From Hymenoscyphus infarciens (Eukaryota > Ascomycota > Leotiomycetes > Helotiales > Helotiaceae), in NCBI GenBank assembly GCA_001414345.1, contig LLCB01000121.1:62001-126000 (forward strand): a DNA stretch of 64,000 bases, given 5' to 3'. The number at the start of each line of letters is the position of its first letter. Positions within the stretch are counted from its first letter, which is position 1. The position numbers were made by a program, and so were the translations under genes. This document shows positions 43,310 to 54,500 of this stretch, piece after piece. A model generated the notes under the pieces. It had not been told where the DNA came from and made no database searches. It worked only from the letters and a program-made list of their open reading frames with translations.

Positions 43310-43660
43310 ATGTTCAAGAAGGCGCAGGACAATCAAGCTGGTTTGAGAAAGAGTAGCATGGGATACTTGTGGGGAAAAAGATTTCAGGTATGCCTGTAAC
43401 TATTTTTAATTTATCTTATCGTTCTAGAATATCTAGGACAATCAAGCTAATTTAATAGAGTAAAATTCTTGGCAAAAACAAAGATTCATTGCTGCAAGTA
43501 TTCCAATAACTCTTCCTAACTCATTTGATTGTTCTAGAAGGTCTAGGACAATTGAACTCATTCGATAGAGTAGCATAGGATAGTCAAGAATGGCAAGAAT
43601 TCCTTGCTTCAAGTATTCCAGTAAGTTTTGTTGACTTATCTAAACTTTTAGAAAAATGCC
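43310..43660. repeat. Tandem array of ~110-bp units
   Basis: The anchor phrase GTTCTAGAAGGTCTAGGACA (with variants) starts at 43312, 43421 and 43531, with a degraded start near 43643, giving periods of 109, 110 and about 112 bp. Each unit continues AATCAAGCTAATTTAATAGA or a close variant and ends with CAAGTATTCCAATAACTC-like sequence. About 3.2 units are visible and the copies have diverged substantially. A related phrase lies at 42320. No coding content is recognised. Confidence 0.7.
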
Positions 43661-43905
43661 CTTGTCTCTTAGGCGACCGGCTTAACATTTCTCCGACGCG
43701 TCGCTCCACAGAATTCGCAGCGCTGCAAAATTGTTTGTGAAGTATGGTAGAGAAGTCGGAACTTTCTTTCTTTTGCGCGTTGCTCAGTACAAAAGACTAT
43801 CACTCAGTTGAACCAGTTAAAGGCGGTCTTTTGAAACCAGGTGAGAAACCATGACATCCGTGACAATACAGTACAATCTAGCTAACTCTTTCAAAAAGCT
43901 GCATC

Positions 43906-44589
43906 ATGGCCGAAGACGACCACCACAAAAGCGTACTCGAAGGCTTCAAGAAACACGCCACAGCGCAGCACTGGAATCTGTTGACAACTCTGGGAATTTC
44001 CGAGGGTTTGAATGATGACCGAATTGTGTGTGTAATCTGCAGAAGAGCTTATTACACCAGCGATGGAGGGTGCAATGAGAAAGTGGTGATTGCACCTTGC
44101 GGTCACCATTTCGGCAAGAATTGTATTGAGCAATGGCTCAGAACCACACCCGATAACCCAAGCTGCCCTATGTGCAGATATGAGATGAAGTTCTCATGCG
44201 GCCACATCATCAAACCAGCAGAGGCCTTCACCACCCCTCCCCCACCAGCCCCCATTCAAAGTGCAGACATAGAGCGATGCTTGGGCTGCCAGCGGGCAGA
44301 TCTTGACGGAGTCTATGGCAGAAAGCTGGCACATTGGGTTGTCCAAATGGCCCAATTAAATGCAACCTCTGGGCAGCAAAATCTCGGAAGCAATAGTGCA
44401 CCACCACCAAGACTTCCTCTCCATGAACTATTCCATAATCAGACCACCGGACAATGGCAACGAGCTGACTGGCACAAGTTGACCGCTACACAACAGGCGT
44501 ATGCCCAACAAAAGATGACAGAATGCGAGGAAGCGAAGGAAAGACTCGAAGAAGACCTCCAAAATGAGTGGCACATTTCACTACCATGA
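43906..44589 (+). CDS. RING-type zinc finger protein
   Basis: Single exon of 227 residues. Residues 42-90 form a RING-like finger: C42-V-I-C45, then PCGHHFGKNC (C65, H67, C73) and C87-P-M-C90. The usual fifth zinc ligand position (residue 70) is Gly, as in the CGHxFGxxC subgroup seen in fungi; H68 or C56 might substitute. IEQWL after C73 is typical of E2-contacting RINGs, so an E3 ubiquitin ligase role is likely though unproven. A second Cys-containing patch follows (FSCGH; RCLGCQRADLDGVYGR, about 96-138). The C-terminus is Gln/Glu-rich and probably helical. No transmembrane segment. It stands alone between repeat-rich DNA and a gene-poor stretch. Confidence 0.78.
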   Translation: MAEDDHHKSVLEGFKKHATAQHWNLLTTLGISEGLNDDRIVCVICRRAYYTSDGGCNEKVVIAPCGHHFGKNCIEQWLRTTPDNPSCPMCRYEMKFSCGHIIKPAEAFTTPPPPAPIQSADIERCLGCQRADLDGVYGRKLAHWVVQMAQLNATSGQQNLGSNSAPPPRLPLHELFHNQTTGQWQRADWHKLTATQQAYAQQKMTECEEAKERLEEDLQNEWHISLP

Positions 44590-46825
44590 TACCCAAAATG
44601 ATTGACAAACGGGGTGTTTCATCTTGTACAAAAGTAATGACCATCCAAGGGGCGAGGAGAGTACAGATGGCTGTATATCGGCGTTGTCTGGGGGGTATAC
44701 CGGTGTTGTTTGAGGGGAAAAGGGTGGTTTCTGTAAAAAGTTATTATGTTGGACTTTATTTCGGTTGCTTTTTTCTGTTTTCTTCTGCTGAGAGCACATG
44801 GGGATACGAAGCTTGACTTCTTGTCAGAAATGAAATGTCCAATATCATTTTCGATTGAGAATTCAGGTTGACTCCATAGAAGCCTTGATTTGGACGCAAA
44901 GGGCAGTGGAGGATTGAGGGAGGGAATTTTGAGACCTTGAGCATAATTGTCCCGAAGAGAAATTTCAATTGCCGTAGAAGGTTCCATCGAAGCTCAAGAA
45001 AAGAATGATTGATTCTGTTGAGAGTCCACACCAAGTGGCTCTGCAGGTACGACGTTGCGGTCTTCACAATTTGAGGTTGAAGTGAGGTTGGAAGTCATCA
45101 CGTGGAAGTGAAACATGAAAGTGGATTTAGGCGAACCGCCCTTCACCAGTCTTCTCCACCATGACCCTTCCCCCCCTTGACCAACGTCCCCCTTTCGATT
45201 ATCGCACCTCTTTCGAATATCAACCCCCCTCGAAAGTGTGGGTGATGAACCGGCTTGGTATCTACCTTCACGACTCCTCGCAGGTGGAGGCTGACTGGAG
45301 ATCCTCGGATCTGTCACAAACACGCGATGCCCGTATAACCACCCCCATCTGGAATTCGACACGGTTTTTGCCTCACGTACGCCATTCGAGTCTTTTCGTC
45401 TAGAATCACTTGCACTACTTGCGTTCTCGAGTACTTTTTCCGAATATATTCCGACGTGCTGGAATACTGGGCATCCTGTCGAGAAGAACTCGGGCAGGCC
45501 GTGGGAAGGGAACCTGGTCTATTGGCAGACGACATTTTTCGACGGGTGAGGATGGAAGCACACAATACTTCCCTACTTTACAAACGGCCGAAATAGTTTT
45601 GGCCTGTTAGCGTGGGAGCCGTGGCCGACCTCCGGAAGTTCCAATCCTTGAGTCCATTGATGCAAAATCAATGATCTGCCGATGGTTGTCGTTGTGTCGA
45701 GTCCCTGCCACGTTCCATATTGTTTTCGTTGGTTGAAACTTGCGGCCAGGTTCCCAGGCGGCTAGCGGGTACAATATATTGTTTGGATTGGCAAAGCCTG
45801 TAACTTGAGTGTGCAAGTGCCACCGAACTTTATGGGCAAGTTCAACTCTTCCTTTGTGGGCGGCCGGCTCTGTGTGTTGATGCATAAAATCTGCTGTCAG
45901 TCTGAAGACCTGCAAAGGATCAGTCGAAGTCATATTATCGGACGTTCATCCGTGGGTAATGTGTATCACCGGTTTCTGTCATCCGATGTCCACATAATTT
46001 ATGGCAGCTTCTTACTGATAAAATACGGTTAATTGTTACTTGCTAGATTGAGTCTACCCCAGTATACTTACTCTTAGTCGTTTCCCTCGTATCCAAGTTC
46101 GTCAATCATGGTCCAAGTCGTTCCCAAGCAGAGCCGCGCGAATCCCCAGCAAACAGCTCCTCTTTGGGTCGGCAATACCCCCCACCAATGCTCGAAATAT
46201 TTCCGTACGAACGCCCAGATCCAATGGAGGCCCGTCCCAATTCCGAGACCTTGGCTTGCTTGTCAAAACGCCTCCAATCTTTGGAACACCCGCATAGACT
46301 TGTTTGACACTTAGCCTCGTCAAACTACAACGTGGAGAACCCTCCCACACATCCAACGACTTTGAGCCTCAATACTCCGATTTGATCGATTTTCGCTAGC
46401 ATCTCGCTCTCCCAAGCGAAGCCGATCGAAGCTTCTCCGTTATTATTTTGAGAACCAGATCCCAGTCAGCGAGTCGCTAGCTTCCGTTACAACCTTCCGT
46501 CAATTGATTTCGAATGAGACGAGTATCATCCCTTCATAGGTTGTCGGGTGTCAAAACAACCCATTAGACTTTAGTCCCCGACTGGCAGCTTGGTAACTCG
46601 CCTGGAATTGCCGTGGGTACCACTTCTTAGCGCCATATGATCGTCCACTTTGTACATCAGAACTGTTTTGTTTTTTCTAGGCATGAGCATGATGGCTGTG
46701 GTCGTCGTGGTCTGATTGTTTTGCCATCTCATCACCACGAGTTTACCTGCCATAGGAGATGTGATATTGAGAGAAGGCATGAGAGACATTGACGCGAGAT
46801 AGCGGGTCCTCAACTTCAAGAAAAG
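44590..46825. other. 2.2-kb gene-poor region
   Basis: Left part: 3' UTR of the RING gene. Short open frames on both strands (45161-45403 plus, 44619-45362 minus, 46102-46356 minus, 46571-46819 minus) overlap in conflicting frames and show no family motif. One somewhat more protein-like minus frame at 45607-45933 is listed separately at low confidence. Confidence 0.4.
45607..45933 (-). CDS. Doubtful small protein, unrecognised
   Basis: A 108-residue frame from an ATG at 45933 begins MTSTDPLQVFRLTADFMHQH and contains ELAHKVRWHLHTQVTGFANP. It ends in a Gly/Arg/Pro tail. The composition is fairly protein-like, but there is no known domain, signal peptide, splice site or promoter signal. It may be a remnant or chance. 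Confidence 0.2.
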   Translation of the reverse strand: MTSTDPLQVFRLTADFMHQHTEPAAHKGRVELAHKVRWHLHTQVTGFANPNNILYPLAAWEPGRKFQPTKTIWNVAGTRHNDNHRQIIDFASMDSRIGTSGGRPRLPR

Positions 46826-46833
46826 TATTTAAG
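46826..46833 (+). promoter_or_regulatory. TATA-like box of the GAS1/Egh16-like gene
   Basis: TATTTAAG lies 186 bp before the ATG at 47012. The sequence between is rich in CT and short repeats of TTCTACTTAC type, like 5' UTRs of strongly expressed fungal genes. Confidence 0.4.
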
Positions 46834-47011
46834 GAACTGGAAATCCAACTCTTCACAAATCATCCGCGATCAACAGTTCTCACTTCCTCTTCACTTCTAC
46901 TTACTATTACTTCAATTCTATCCAGCTTTTACGATTGATTCGTAACAGTTCTTCATTCTTTATACATAATTTACAACCTTTTTATTTACACATTAAACCA
47001 ATCTAGCAAGT

Positions 47012-47909
47012 ATGCTTTCCAAATTCATCCTCGCAGGTCTGGTAGCATCCCCACTCGTTGCCGCCCATGGAAAGATTGCAGTCATGGTAATTTGAAATCC
47101 ATACCACTTCATTCTATTGCATTCTAACATATTTCCCAGACTGGTGATGCAGGTGGAAACACAACCGCACTCGGTATCCAGGGAGGCATTGTCCCAGGTC
47201 CAGGAAAGAACAAGGTCACAGAGGTCGACACCACAGTGTTCAAGTCAAAAGCTGCTGCCACCGATGGACTCGGAAAGACATCAGCAGGACCAAACACAGT
47301 CGCTGACATGGCTGCTGTCATGGCACAATCGGGCGATACCTTTCCACAGGTTTCTTCAGGTGGATCTCTCTCAGGCACTGTTCACGTCGTTACCACAGAC
47401 GGAGCTGGTCCATACACCGCCATTGTCGATCCTACTGGAACGGGTGCCTTCTCTACCGGCACAGAAGCCACGGTCACCCAACAAGTTCCTGGCACGAGAG
47501 GGAATATCGATGCACCCCAGCAACGAGGTCTCATTACCCGCACTCTTGTTAAGATGGGCATCGTAAAGCGAGCATCCAATGTCAACGAGGACTTCCCAAT
47601 CTCGATGACTATCCCAGCAGGCACCACCTGCTCAGGTACAGTGGGTGGACAAGCAAATGTCTGCCTGGTCAAGATCGCCAACCCATCAGGCGCTGGTGCA
47701 TTCGGTGGAGTCGTTGCCATGCAAATGGTCGGGGCTGGTGGAACTTCTAGCAACACCACCGCTGCTTCCGCCGCAAAGGCAGTAAGTCATCCCCTTCCCA
47801 CTAAACTATTACACACAAACTAACATTCAAATAGCCCGCCACGGCCTCAGTAGCTTCCACACCAAAAGCCGCCGCCGCCAAAAAGGCCAGCGCCAAGTTC
47901 CGCGCATAA
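47012..47909 (+). CDS. GAS1/Egh16-like secreted protein (DUF3129 family)
   Basis: Three exons, 47012-47086, 47140-47781 and 47835-47909, encode 263 residues; both introns are 53 nt with GTAATT and GTAAGT donors. The signal peptide is MLSKFILAGLVASPLVAA, with predicted cleavage before His19, so the mature protein would begin HGKIAVMTGDAGG. The body follows the Egh16-like / appressorium-specific GAS1-GAS2 (MAS) family: GNTTALGIQGGIVPGPGKN, VDTTVFKSK, HVVTTDGAGPYTA, QQVPGTRGNI, NVNEDFPISMTIPAGTTCSG and a second Cys in NVCLVKIANPSGAGAFGG. The C-terminus is a short Ala/Lys tail. Family members are expressed during host-surface infection structures in several plant-associated fungi; their biochemical activity is not settled. 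The gene is complete and its codon use suggests high expression. Confidence 0.9.
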
Positions 47910-48267
47910 ATCACGAAAACGGCATCCGGTAAAGGTTAGCGCTCCTCAAAATGGTACTTGCGAATACGTTGGACACAAATCATGGCTGTGTCGAGAGGAG
48001 AGTGGGGATCTTCCGGATTTTGATACCTGGGAGGCTTGGTGGGAGATGTTTTTGATTCGATATTGGTGGTGCGGGGGAGGTGATTACTTGATATTTTATA
48101 CGATACTCATGAGTGATGACCCGTTGGTATTAGTATGTACATATTTATGTTCCTTTTTAGAATTGTTGTTCCGGGGGTAGAATTTGACTTGGATGAATTG
48201 ATGGTTGGTTTGCTGATCCTCAAGGAACCTTCGAGAGTGTGATATTTGCCTTTGTGATGGGAAGAGT
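47910..48267. other. 3' UTR of the GAS1/Egh16-like gene
   Basis: About 360 bp with no open frame of note; TA- and G-rich, probably the 3' UTR and terminator region. Confidence 0.4.
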
Positions 48268-49014
48268 ATGCCAGTCGATAAGTCCTACCTAAAATCTTCA
48301 TTTATTCTTCAATGTAAGATATTCTTTGTCATGCCCCCATTTACTCAACCAGTTAACTTTCGGCTATCTAAGTTTCTTGGGCCATCACAGCCCCTCATCT
48401 CAACGCCACGTAAATATATATGTATATCTCTCACTTACGACGACCCCAATCCGACATCAGAGTCGAGTTTCAATTGCGGTTGTCAGTTTCAAGATACCCG
48501 ACCTTCCGGCTCTCCCAAACTTCTCATACATCATTCGAAAAATGACTTCTTCAAACAGCGGGTTGCTAATACCCCCACAAGCTTTCGAGAAGAGGAAAAG
48601 CAAGATCAAAATAAGATCCTTCAAATCGTCAAAGATGGAGAAAAGGCAGTAGCGAGACTCGCTCACGATCTTGCGACGATGGCTCTTGTGGCCGAATTCT
48701 GTCAAGACGCAAAGTCTTTCACTCTTCAGAATGTGAAAGATAAACGAGATGACTTGGAAAATGAAAAAGGGGAATTGAACAGGGAACTGGAAGCTGCAAG
48801 AGGAAAATTTGAAGATTCTGAAGCCGCAGCTAAAAGCCAAAAAGCAACTGTGGAGGATAAGTTGCAAAGGGCTGTGAATAGGCGCAGGCATGCGGAGGAG
48901 GGGGAAGGAGTGAAAAAGAACGCTCGATCGAAAGTGGTAAATGAAAAATATGGCATGGAGAGAAGCAAGAACGACTTTAATTCGCTAGTGACAAATTTTG
49001 CGCAAGACGAATAA
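48268..49014 (+). CDS. Putative coiled-coil protein or fragment
   Basis: An open frame of 248 codons from an ATG at 48268. Only the second half looks like protein: from about residue 105 it is a Glu/Lys/Ala-rich coiled coil (EKAVARLAHDLATMALVAEF, ENEKGELNRELEAARGKFED). The first 100 residues are irregular, with many Pro, Ser and Cys, and may be untranslated or intronic. An alternative start is an ATG at 48542 in another frame (MTSSNSGLLIPPQAFEKRK), which would need a frame change or intron near 48600 to join the coiled coil. No domain is recognised. It might be a remnant of a larger gene resembling the 26-28 kb coiled-coil protein in composition only. Confidence 0.38.
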   Translation: MPVDKSYLKSSFILQCKIFFVMPPFTQPVNFRLSKFLGPSQPLISTPRKYICISLTYDDPNPTSESSFNCGCQFQDTRPSGSPKLLIHHSKNDFFKQRVANTPTSFREEEKQDQNKILQIVKDGEKAVARLAHDLATMALVAEFCQDAKSFTLQNVKDKRDDLENEKGELNRELEAARGKFEDSEAAAKSQKATVEDKLQRAVNRRRHAEEGEGVKKNARSKVVNEKYGMERSKNDFNSLVTNFAQDE

Positions 49015-50240
49015 ACATGTTGCAATCGGCTCGATGCATCACACAAACTCTGCCCAGTTCTTACAAGTGAGAGTAAAACGCCCGGTAGTTGAAATTCAGG
49101 CAAGATGATTCCAACTAGTACAGCCGTTCAGTGTAAGAAATTCGAATATCTTCCTAAGCAAGTACACCAGTCGTCGCTTACCTGTTTACTCGACTAATTT
49201 GTACAAGAAGTACAGAGTAATAATAACAAAACCTAAGACTTGCGAGGAGGCTTTTGCAAATCAGTCCTCGTTCTTTTCGAGTATTTCGCTTGCCTAATTA
49301 GATAAAGTAGTTCATAGAGCAAGGCTAAAGTAATTGAATTAAACCATCAGACCTGGGAGAATACTTGGTAGAAATCGAACAATAATTACTCTTGATTATC
49401 CTTTTACTTTGAGAAAATCGTACTTATGGATAATATTCAAACATACGTTCTGAAAAGCAATACTTGGCCACTTGGTTTTATGTTTAAAAAGATTCAACAA
49501 GCTAGAAAAGGATTTTAAGAAGCTCTTCCTCCTACCACCAACCAAATTTAGGTAGTTCAGATACTTGAATTGTTTTGCGACTTAATTGGCGAACGTAAGT
49601 GCAAAGCTTGTATGTGTGTAGATAACCATTACTAAATAGATAGAAACTAAGTATAAGTAGAAGTTTTTTCTAGTAAAATAATATATATTCTTCTCACTTA
49701 TATTCAACTCTATTAAGTAAAAAGAAAGTAAGTTCTATTTTATTTTAATTGAGTTATTATAAGATATAGTAGCGTAGTTATAGTATCTAAGTCTCTAAGT
49801 CTACTTAAACCTCTTTTTCCTACTTGGCTCTCTATTTTCTACGACATATCTAGAATATATAAACGTAGGACTTATAGCTTATAGATTAGATTTATTATAG
49901 CTATACTTATATACTAGTATATTCTAATTTCGAGCTTAACTTATGTTAACGATTTGAAACTAGAAGACATTAAGTAAAATAAAAAAGTATACCTTTTAAC
50001 TTTAACTTTAAGATCGATTCTTTTTTAATCAACGATCTAGACTAGAATATAGTAGTCGCGTCTTCTTTCCAAATATTAGCGTCGTCGACCGAGGCTACTC
50101 TCGACCACAACGAGAAACGAAGGAACGATCCCCAGCGATACTTCTGATATCCTAACTTCATTTGCTATGTACATGTCTACTCGTAGTTCCATGGATGGTA
50201 AACAAATGGTCACCTTCGCGCAACCCAGAAACCTTGGACG
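49015..50240. other. Intergenic with AT-rich RIP-like patch
   Basis: No gene is recognised. From about 49600 to 50060 the sequence is TA-rich and CA-poor like the other RIP blocks, with edges of normal composition. The final 180 bp adjoin the UreD 3' end. No element ends were identified. Confidence 0.55.
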
Positions 50241-51236
50241 TCATCGTACACACATAAGCGCATCCTCCCCAAAACTATGCGATATTGAACCCTCATCTTT
50301 AAGCATTCCACCAAGCCACACTCGACCTCCCTCCACAGTATGAGCTCCGAATTTGATGACGATGCAGCCTCGAACTTTAGCAGCAGACCATAATACACCA
50401 TCAGCCGTCTCTTGTCTGAGCCTTTCTTTTCTTCGCGCTTCTATAGGTTGCAGAACCAATACACTATCCTTATCCTTCATATCTTGAGACCTGAAATCTC
50501 GCGACCCAATTCTCGGTAATGCTGCAAACTCCTGGAGGAAGAACGAGCCAAGCTTTTCCATCATAGGTCCAGTCAACACCAAAGTCCCAAAAATACCTAA
50601 GCCCTGCATCTTTCCTCGAACTGAATTCTCTTTTTGGCTTTCGTCCAGCCTGTGCGTATCCAGAAACACGTTGTCTCTCAAAATTAGTCTTCGCTTCCTC
50701 CCTGCAAATTCCCCGGACCATATCTCATTCCGACCACTCCACTTCCAAAAATCCCAATCTTCCCCGCGAGCAGTCCGTCCTGCCGAGACCCAATCCAACA
50801 AACAAAGAGATCCATTCTCCGCCACTTCGAAAACTTGTGATTGTTCATAAACACTGAATTCGAATGGTTGGACAGGGTCAGGAAGCAAACATAGCGCAGC
50901 ACCACTTTCAATCATGACATGAAGCTTTTGTCGGGTGACGATGTCGGGGGAAGGAGATTTAAAAATCTTGGTATGTCCTTGCGTGACAATGCTGAGTTTT
51001 GAAGATCTCTTGACCTGAATTTTGAGATTGACTTGATCACCTCCGACGAGACCCCCGCCGTAGGTCAAGAGGAAAACGAGAACACTCTTTTGGTATGAGG
51101 TTGGTGATGGGGAGATGAGTTTGAGTGGATACTGAAAAGTCATTGTCGAAAGACCAGAGATTTTCTGGGGCATCAAATCTACGACCAAAGTCCCCTCCCC
51201 CGGCGCTGAGGAGGAGGTGGGAAATGGAGAGGTCAT
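50241..51236 (-). CDS. ureD: Urease accessory protein UreD
   Basis: Single exon of 331 residues starting MTSPFPTSSSAPGEGTLVVD at the ATG 51236-51234. The family pattern is clear: STMTFQYPLKLISP near the start, then LTYGGGLVGGDQVNLKIQVK (the conserved GGGxxxGD loop), VTQGHTKIFKS, SGAALCLLPDPVQPF and RDNVFLDTHRL. The end FGEDALMCVR is the usual UreD C-terminus. UreD (UreH) binds the apo-urease and, with UreF and UreG, mediates nickel and carbonate insertion in the cytosol. Length matches fungal orthologues and no break is seen. The other urease genes are not in this window. Divergent from the cohesin gene with 361 bp between starts. Confidence 0.93.
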   Translation of the reverse strand: MTSPFPTSSSAPGEGTLVVDLMPQKISGLSTMTFQYPLKLISPSPTSYQKSVLVFLLTYGGGLVGGDQVNLKIQVKRSSKLSIVTQGHTKIFKSPSPDIVTRQKLHVMIESGAALCLLPDPVQPFEFSVYEQSQVFEVAENGSLCLLDWVSAGRTARGEDWDFWKWSGRNEIWSGEFAGRKRRLILRDNVFLDTHRLDESQKENSVRGKMQGLGIFGTLVLTGPMMEKLGSFFLQEFAALPRIGSRDFRSQDMKDKDSVLVLQPIEARRKERLRQETADGVLWSAAKVRGCIVIKFGAHTVEGGRVWLGGMLKDEGSISHSFGEDALMCVR

Positions 51237-51597
51237 TGTGGGAAGCGGGGGTTATGGGTCGATGGATAGCATGGCTTTTCTGTTTGGAGTATTTTTGGAA
51301 ACATTTAAACACTTTAGAAGAATCGTAAAACTGGAAGTTCGGAGGGGATCTGGATTTGTTGAGCCCCTTCTCATACACGAATTTGCAGGTCGTCGTCAAG
51401 CACTCGTCAAGGGGGGTAAGCCAAGAGATTGATATCCCCGCACCTCATCGTCAGATTGTAGCCTGATTTACTAGGCCATAGACAAACGACTCGCGACTTT
51501 CCATCGTCGCGACGCTATCAACACCTTGACGCGCCGCCTAAATCCAAAAATCACCATCCACCTCCATCCAACCACCCTCCATACGGCAGATGCGTCA
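51237..51597. promoter_or_regulatory. Bidirectional promoter, ureD / Scc3-like gene
   Basis: The 361 bp between the divergent starts must serve both genes. The right half, before the ATG at 51598, is CA-rich like fungal 5' UTRs. No TATA box is obvious. Confidence 0.55.
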
Positions 51598-54500
51598 ATG
51601 AATACTCACAGAGCGCCCCTCATGGATATCTCCAATAACGATGTTGCGAGTTCCCCCGTCGCGACTGGCGGTCGGCGCAAATCTGGACGCGCTGTGAAAG
51701 CACCGAACAAATTCATGCCCGATGCGCCATCATCGCAAGCTGGCCCGACAAGCGCAAAACGAAAGAGAGGTGGCAATGAGGTCAAAAATGGCGCATCCGG
51801 AAACGAGGACGACTCTGAGTTGAGCGATCCCCCAGAAAGCGAGGGCGAAGAGGAGGCAGTAAGGAAACCACAGCGAAGAGCGAAAGGCACCAAGAAACCC
51901 GCCGCCAAAAAGCCGAAAGTTGTCGCAGAAGTGGAGGAGGTCGAGGAGGAAATCGAGGAAGAAGCCGAAGAAGAATCAGATCCCAGCGAAGCGTCAGAAA
52001 GTGCTGATGAGGAGGAAGAAGTCAGAAAGCCACGACGAAAGGCAAAGGCCGCGAAGAAATCAGCTCCCAAATCCTCCAAAGTCAACGGCACATCACACGC
52101 AGACGCCGCCCCCGCTATGCGATTACCAAATCGACCAAAGAAGGCCACGAAGAGAGTGGTAATTGCGGATGAGGCCACCGAAGGACTTTATGGTATATTT
52201 TACAATTCCCCAATCGTTGATTTAATGCTGATGAACATAATAGCGGAGGTATTTACAAGTGGTGATTCCCTAGAAGAGGTCACTTCAACATGGCTCGACA
52301 GATATCGAAATGACGCTTCAGTGGCCATGACTGAGATGGTCAATTTGATTATCAAGTGCACTGGTTGCAAGGTCCAAGTCACGGTGGACGACATCAACGA
52401 CGAAAATAATGTGGAGAGTAAGATTGGGGATATCACAGAGGAGCACCTTCAAGTATGTTTCCCAAAAACTTTTTTACTCTGCAGGTCTAACCCAACATCG
52501 TGCAGGAAGGAGTCACGGATTATCCTTTGATATCGAGATCTAAGGCCGGTCACCAACTTCGAGCGCATCTTGTGGATTTCTTTCGTTTGCTGATAGAGGC
52601 TATTCATGCATCTGGACTTCTTTGGGAGAGCACTATATACGACGACATTATCTCGTGGCTTGTTCCTATGACTTCCGCCGGCTCTCGACCGTTCCGCCAC
52701 ACAGCCACGCTTCTAGTGATGACCATCAACCACTCAATGTGCGATGTTGCTCGCAAAGAAATAGATCTCTTGGCCAAGATCACGCGCCAACGTGAAGGAG
52801 AACAGAGGAAGGCAAAGCCGAACCAAGCCCGTTTGGCGGATTTCACCAGCAAACAGGAGACCACTGAAAACCATCGGGATGAGGTACAGCAAAAAATCAA
52901 GGAGAACTTTGACCAAGGATTTGTTCACAGATATCGCGACGTTGATCCAAAAATTCGAGTTGAGTGTGTTTCGGCCATGGGAAATTGGGTTCTGACTCTT
53001 CCTGAAATGTTTCTCGAAGGTGGCTACCTGCGATACTTCGGATGGTTGCTCTCTGATGAACAAGTGACAGTGCGCCAGGAGGTTGTCAAACAACTCGAGA
53101 GAATTATGAAGACCGGAGGTAACATCGATGGAATGCATAATTTCATTGAACGTTTCCGACCGCGTATGGTTGAAATGGCCATAAAAGACTCTGATGCTGC
53201 CGTGAGATCCTCAATGGTTGCGATTATGGATATGATACAAGATAAAGGACTGTTAGAACCCGACGACATTGACGTTGTTGGGAGACTCATTTTCGACTCG
53301 GAACCCAAAGTTCGCAAGGCTCTCGTGGGATTTTTCGCTGCAAATATGAAAGATCTGTACGAAAACAAGATTGAGGAGATTGGTGGCGAGGAGATCATTG
53401 ACGAATATCTCCAAGTTGAAGATGAGGAAAACTTTGATGCACCACGACCAGAATGGATCCGAATCAAATGTCTGGCAGAAATACTTCAGAGCTACGACGT
53501 TGAGGACGAGGATGATCTACCAAGCCAGATTGCGCAAACTAAATATTTGAACGTCACTGGCTCAGAATCTAGATTTACTCTGGCTGCCCAGGCGTTGTAC
53601 GACAAAATTCCTGACCTGAGAGAATGGGAAGTTCTTGCTGGGTATCTGTTGTTCGACCACTCATCGGAAGCGACTGGTAATGAGATTGAGCGCGGATTGA
53701 TGGAATTGTTCAAGCCAAACGAGCGAGAGGAATTTATATTGCTAGAAATCCTCAATGCCATCGTGAAGTTGGGTTTGGTGCAATCGGAAGAGGGCGATAG
53801 ACATAAGAAGAAGGGTTCCAGGAACGAAAATTCTGAGTCGAGAGAGATTGCAGCACGACACTTGGCAAGCGTGATACCTCGACTTCTGAAAAAATACGGC
53901 GCGGATCCAAAGACTGCAACGGTCGTCTTGCGATTAGAGCATGTCCTCAATCTCGGAGTCTTCCAAGAATTGCGCCAAGATTCCACAGCATATGCAAACC
54001 TTCTCGATGAAATCAGCGCCCAGTTCAATGGACATGCGGATATCAACGTTCTCAATGAAGCAGGAGCTGCTCTGCTTCATGCCCGTGGGTTTGAGGAATT
54101 GGAGGAAGTTACCGAAGCTAAAATGCAAGCACTCTGGGAAACTACTACCCTTTCGCTAGAACAAATCAGCAAAACAACACAAATCGCGATCAGAGGCAAT
54201 CTCCGCAAGAAGCCGCTAGAGGAGTTGTCACACATTTTGGCCAGACTTGAGCAGTTGGCTAGCATTTCCAACTGTGTAGAGCCATTGGAAGCACGCCTAG
54301 GCGACTCCGATGCTCTTCCTATCACAATTCTTCTTGACATAATTGCCCGAGGCACTTTTGAGGATTCCAATGACGAAGTCATAGATGATTTGGAAGACCA
54401 AGTTGTCATCAGCGCCATACGTTCATCAATGTTCTACTTCATGTGGAAGGTTCACGACATCACCTCGCAAATCTCCTCCGGCGTTGAAATGCCATCTGTG

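Noticed and set aside
43310..43660. CRISPR-like array
   Set aside because: The ~110-bp units are diverged along their whole length, with no short identical repeats alternating with unique spacers, and the genome is eukaryotic.
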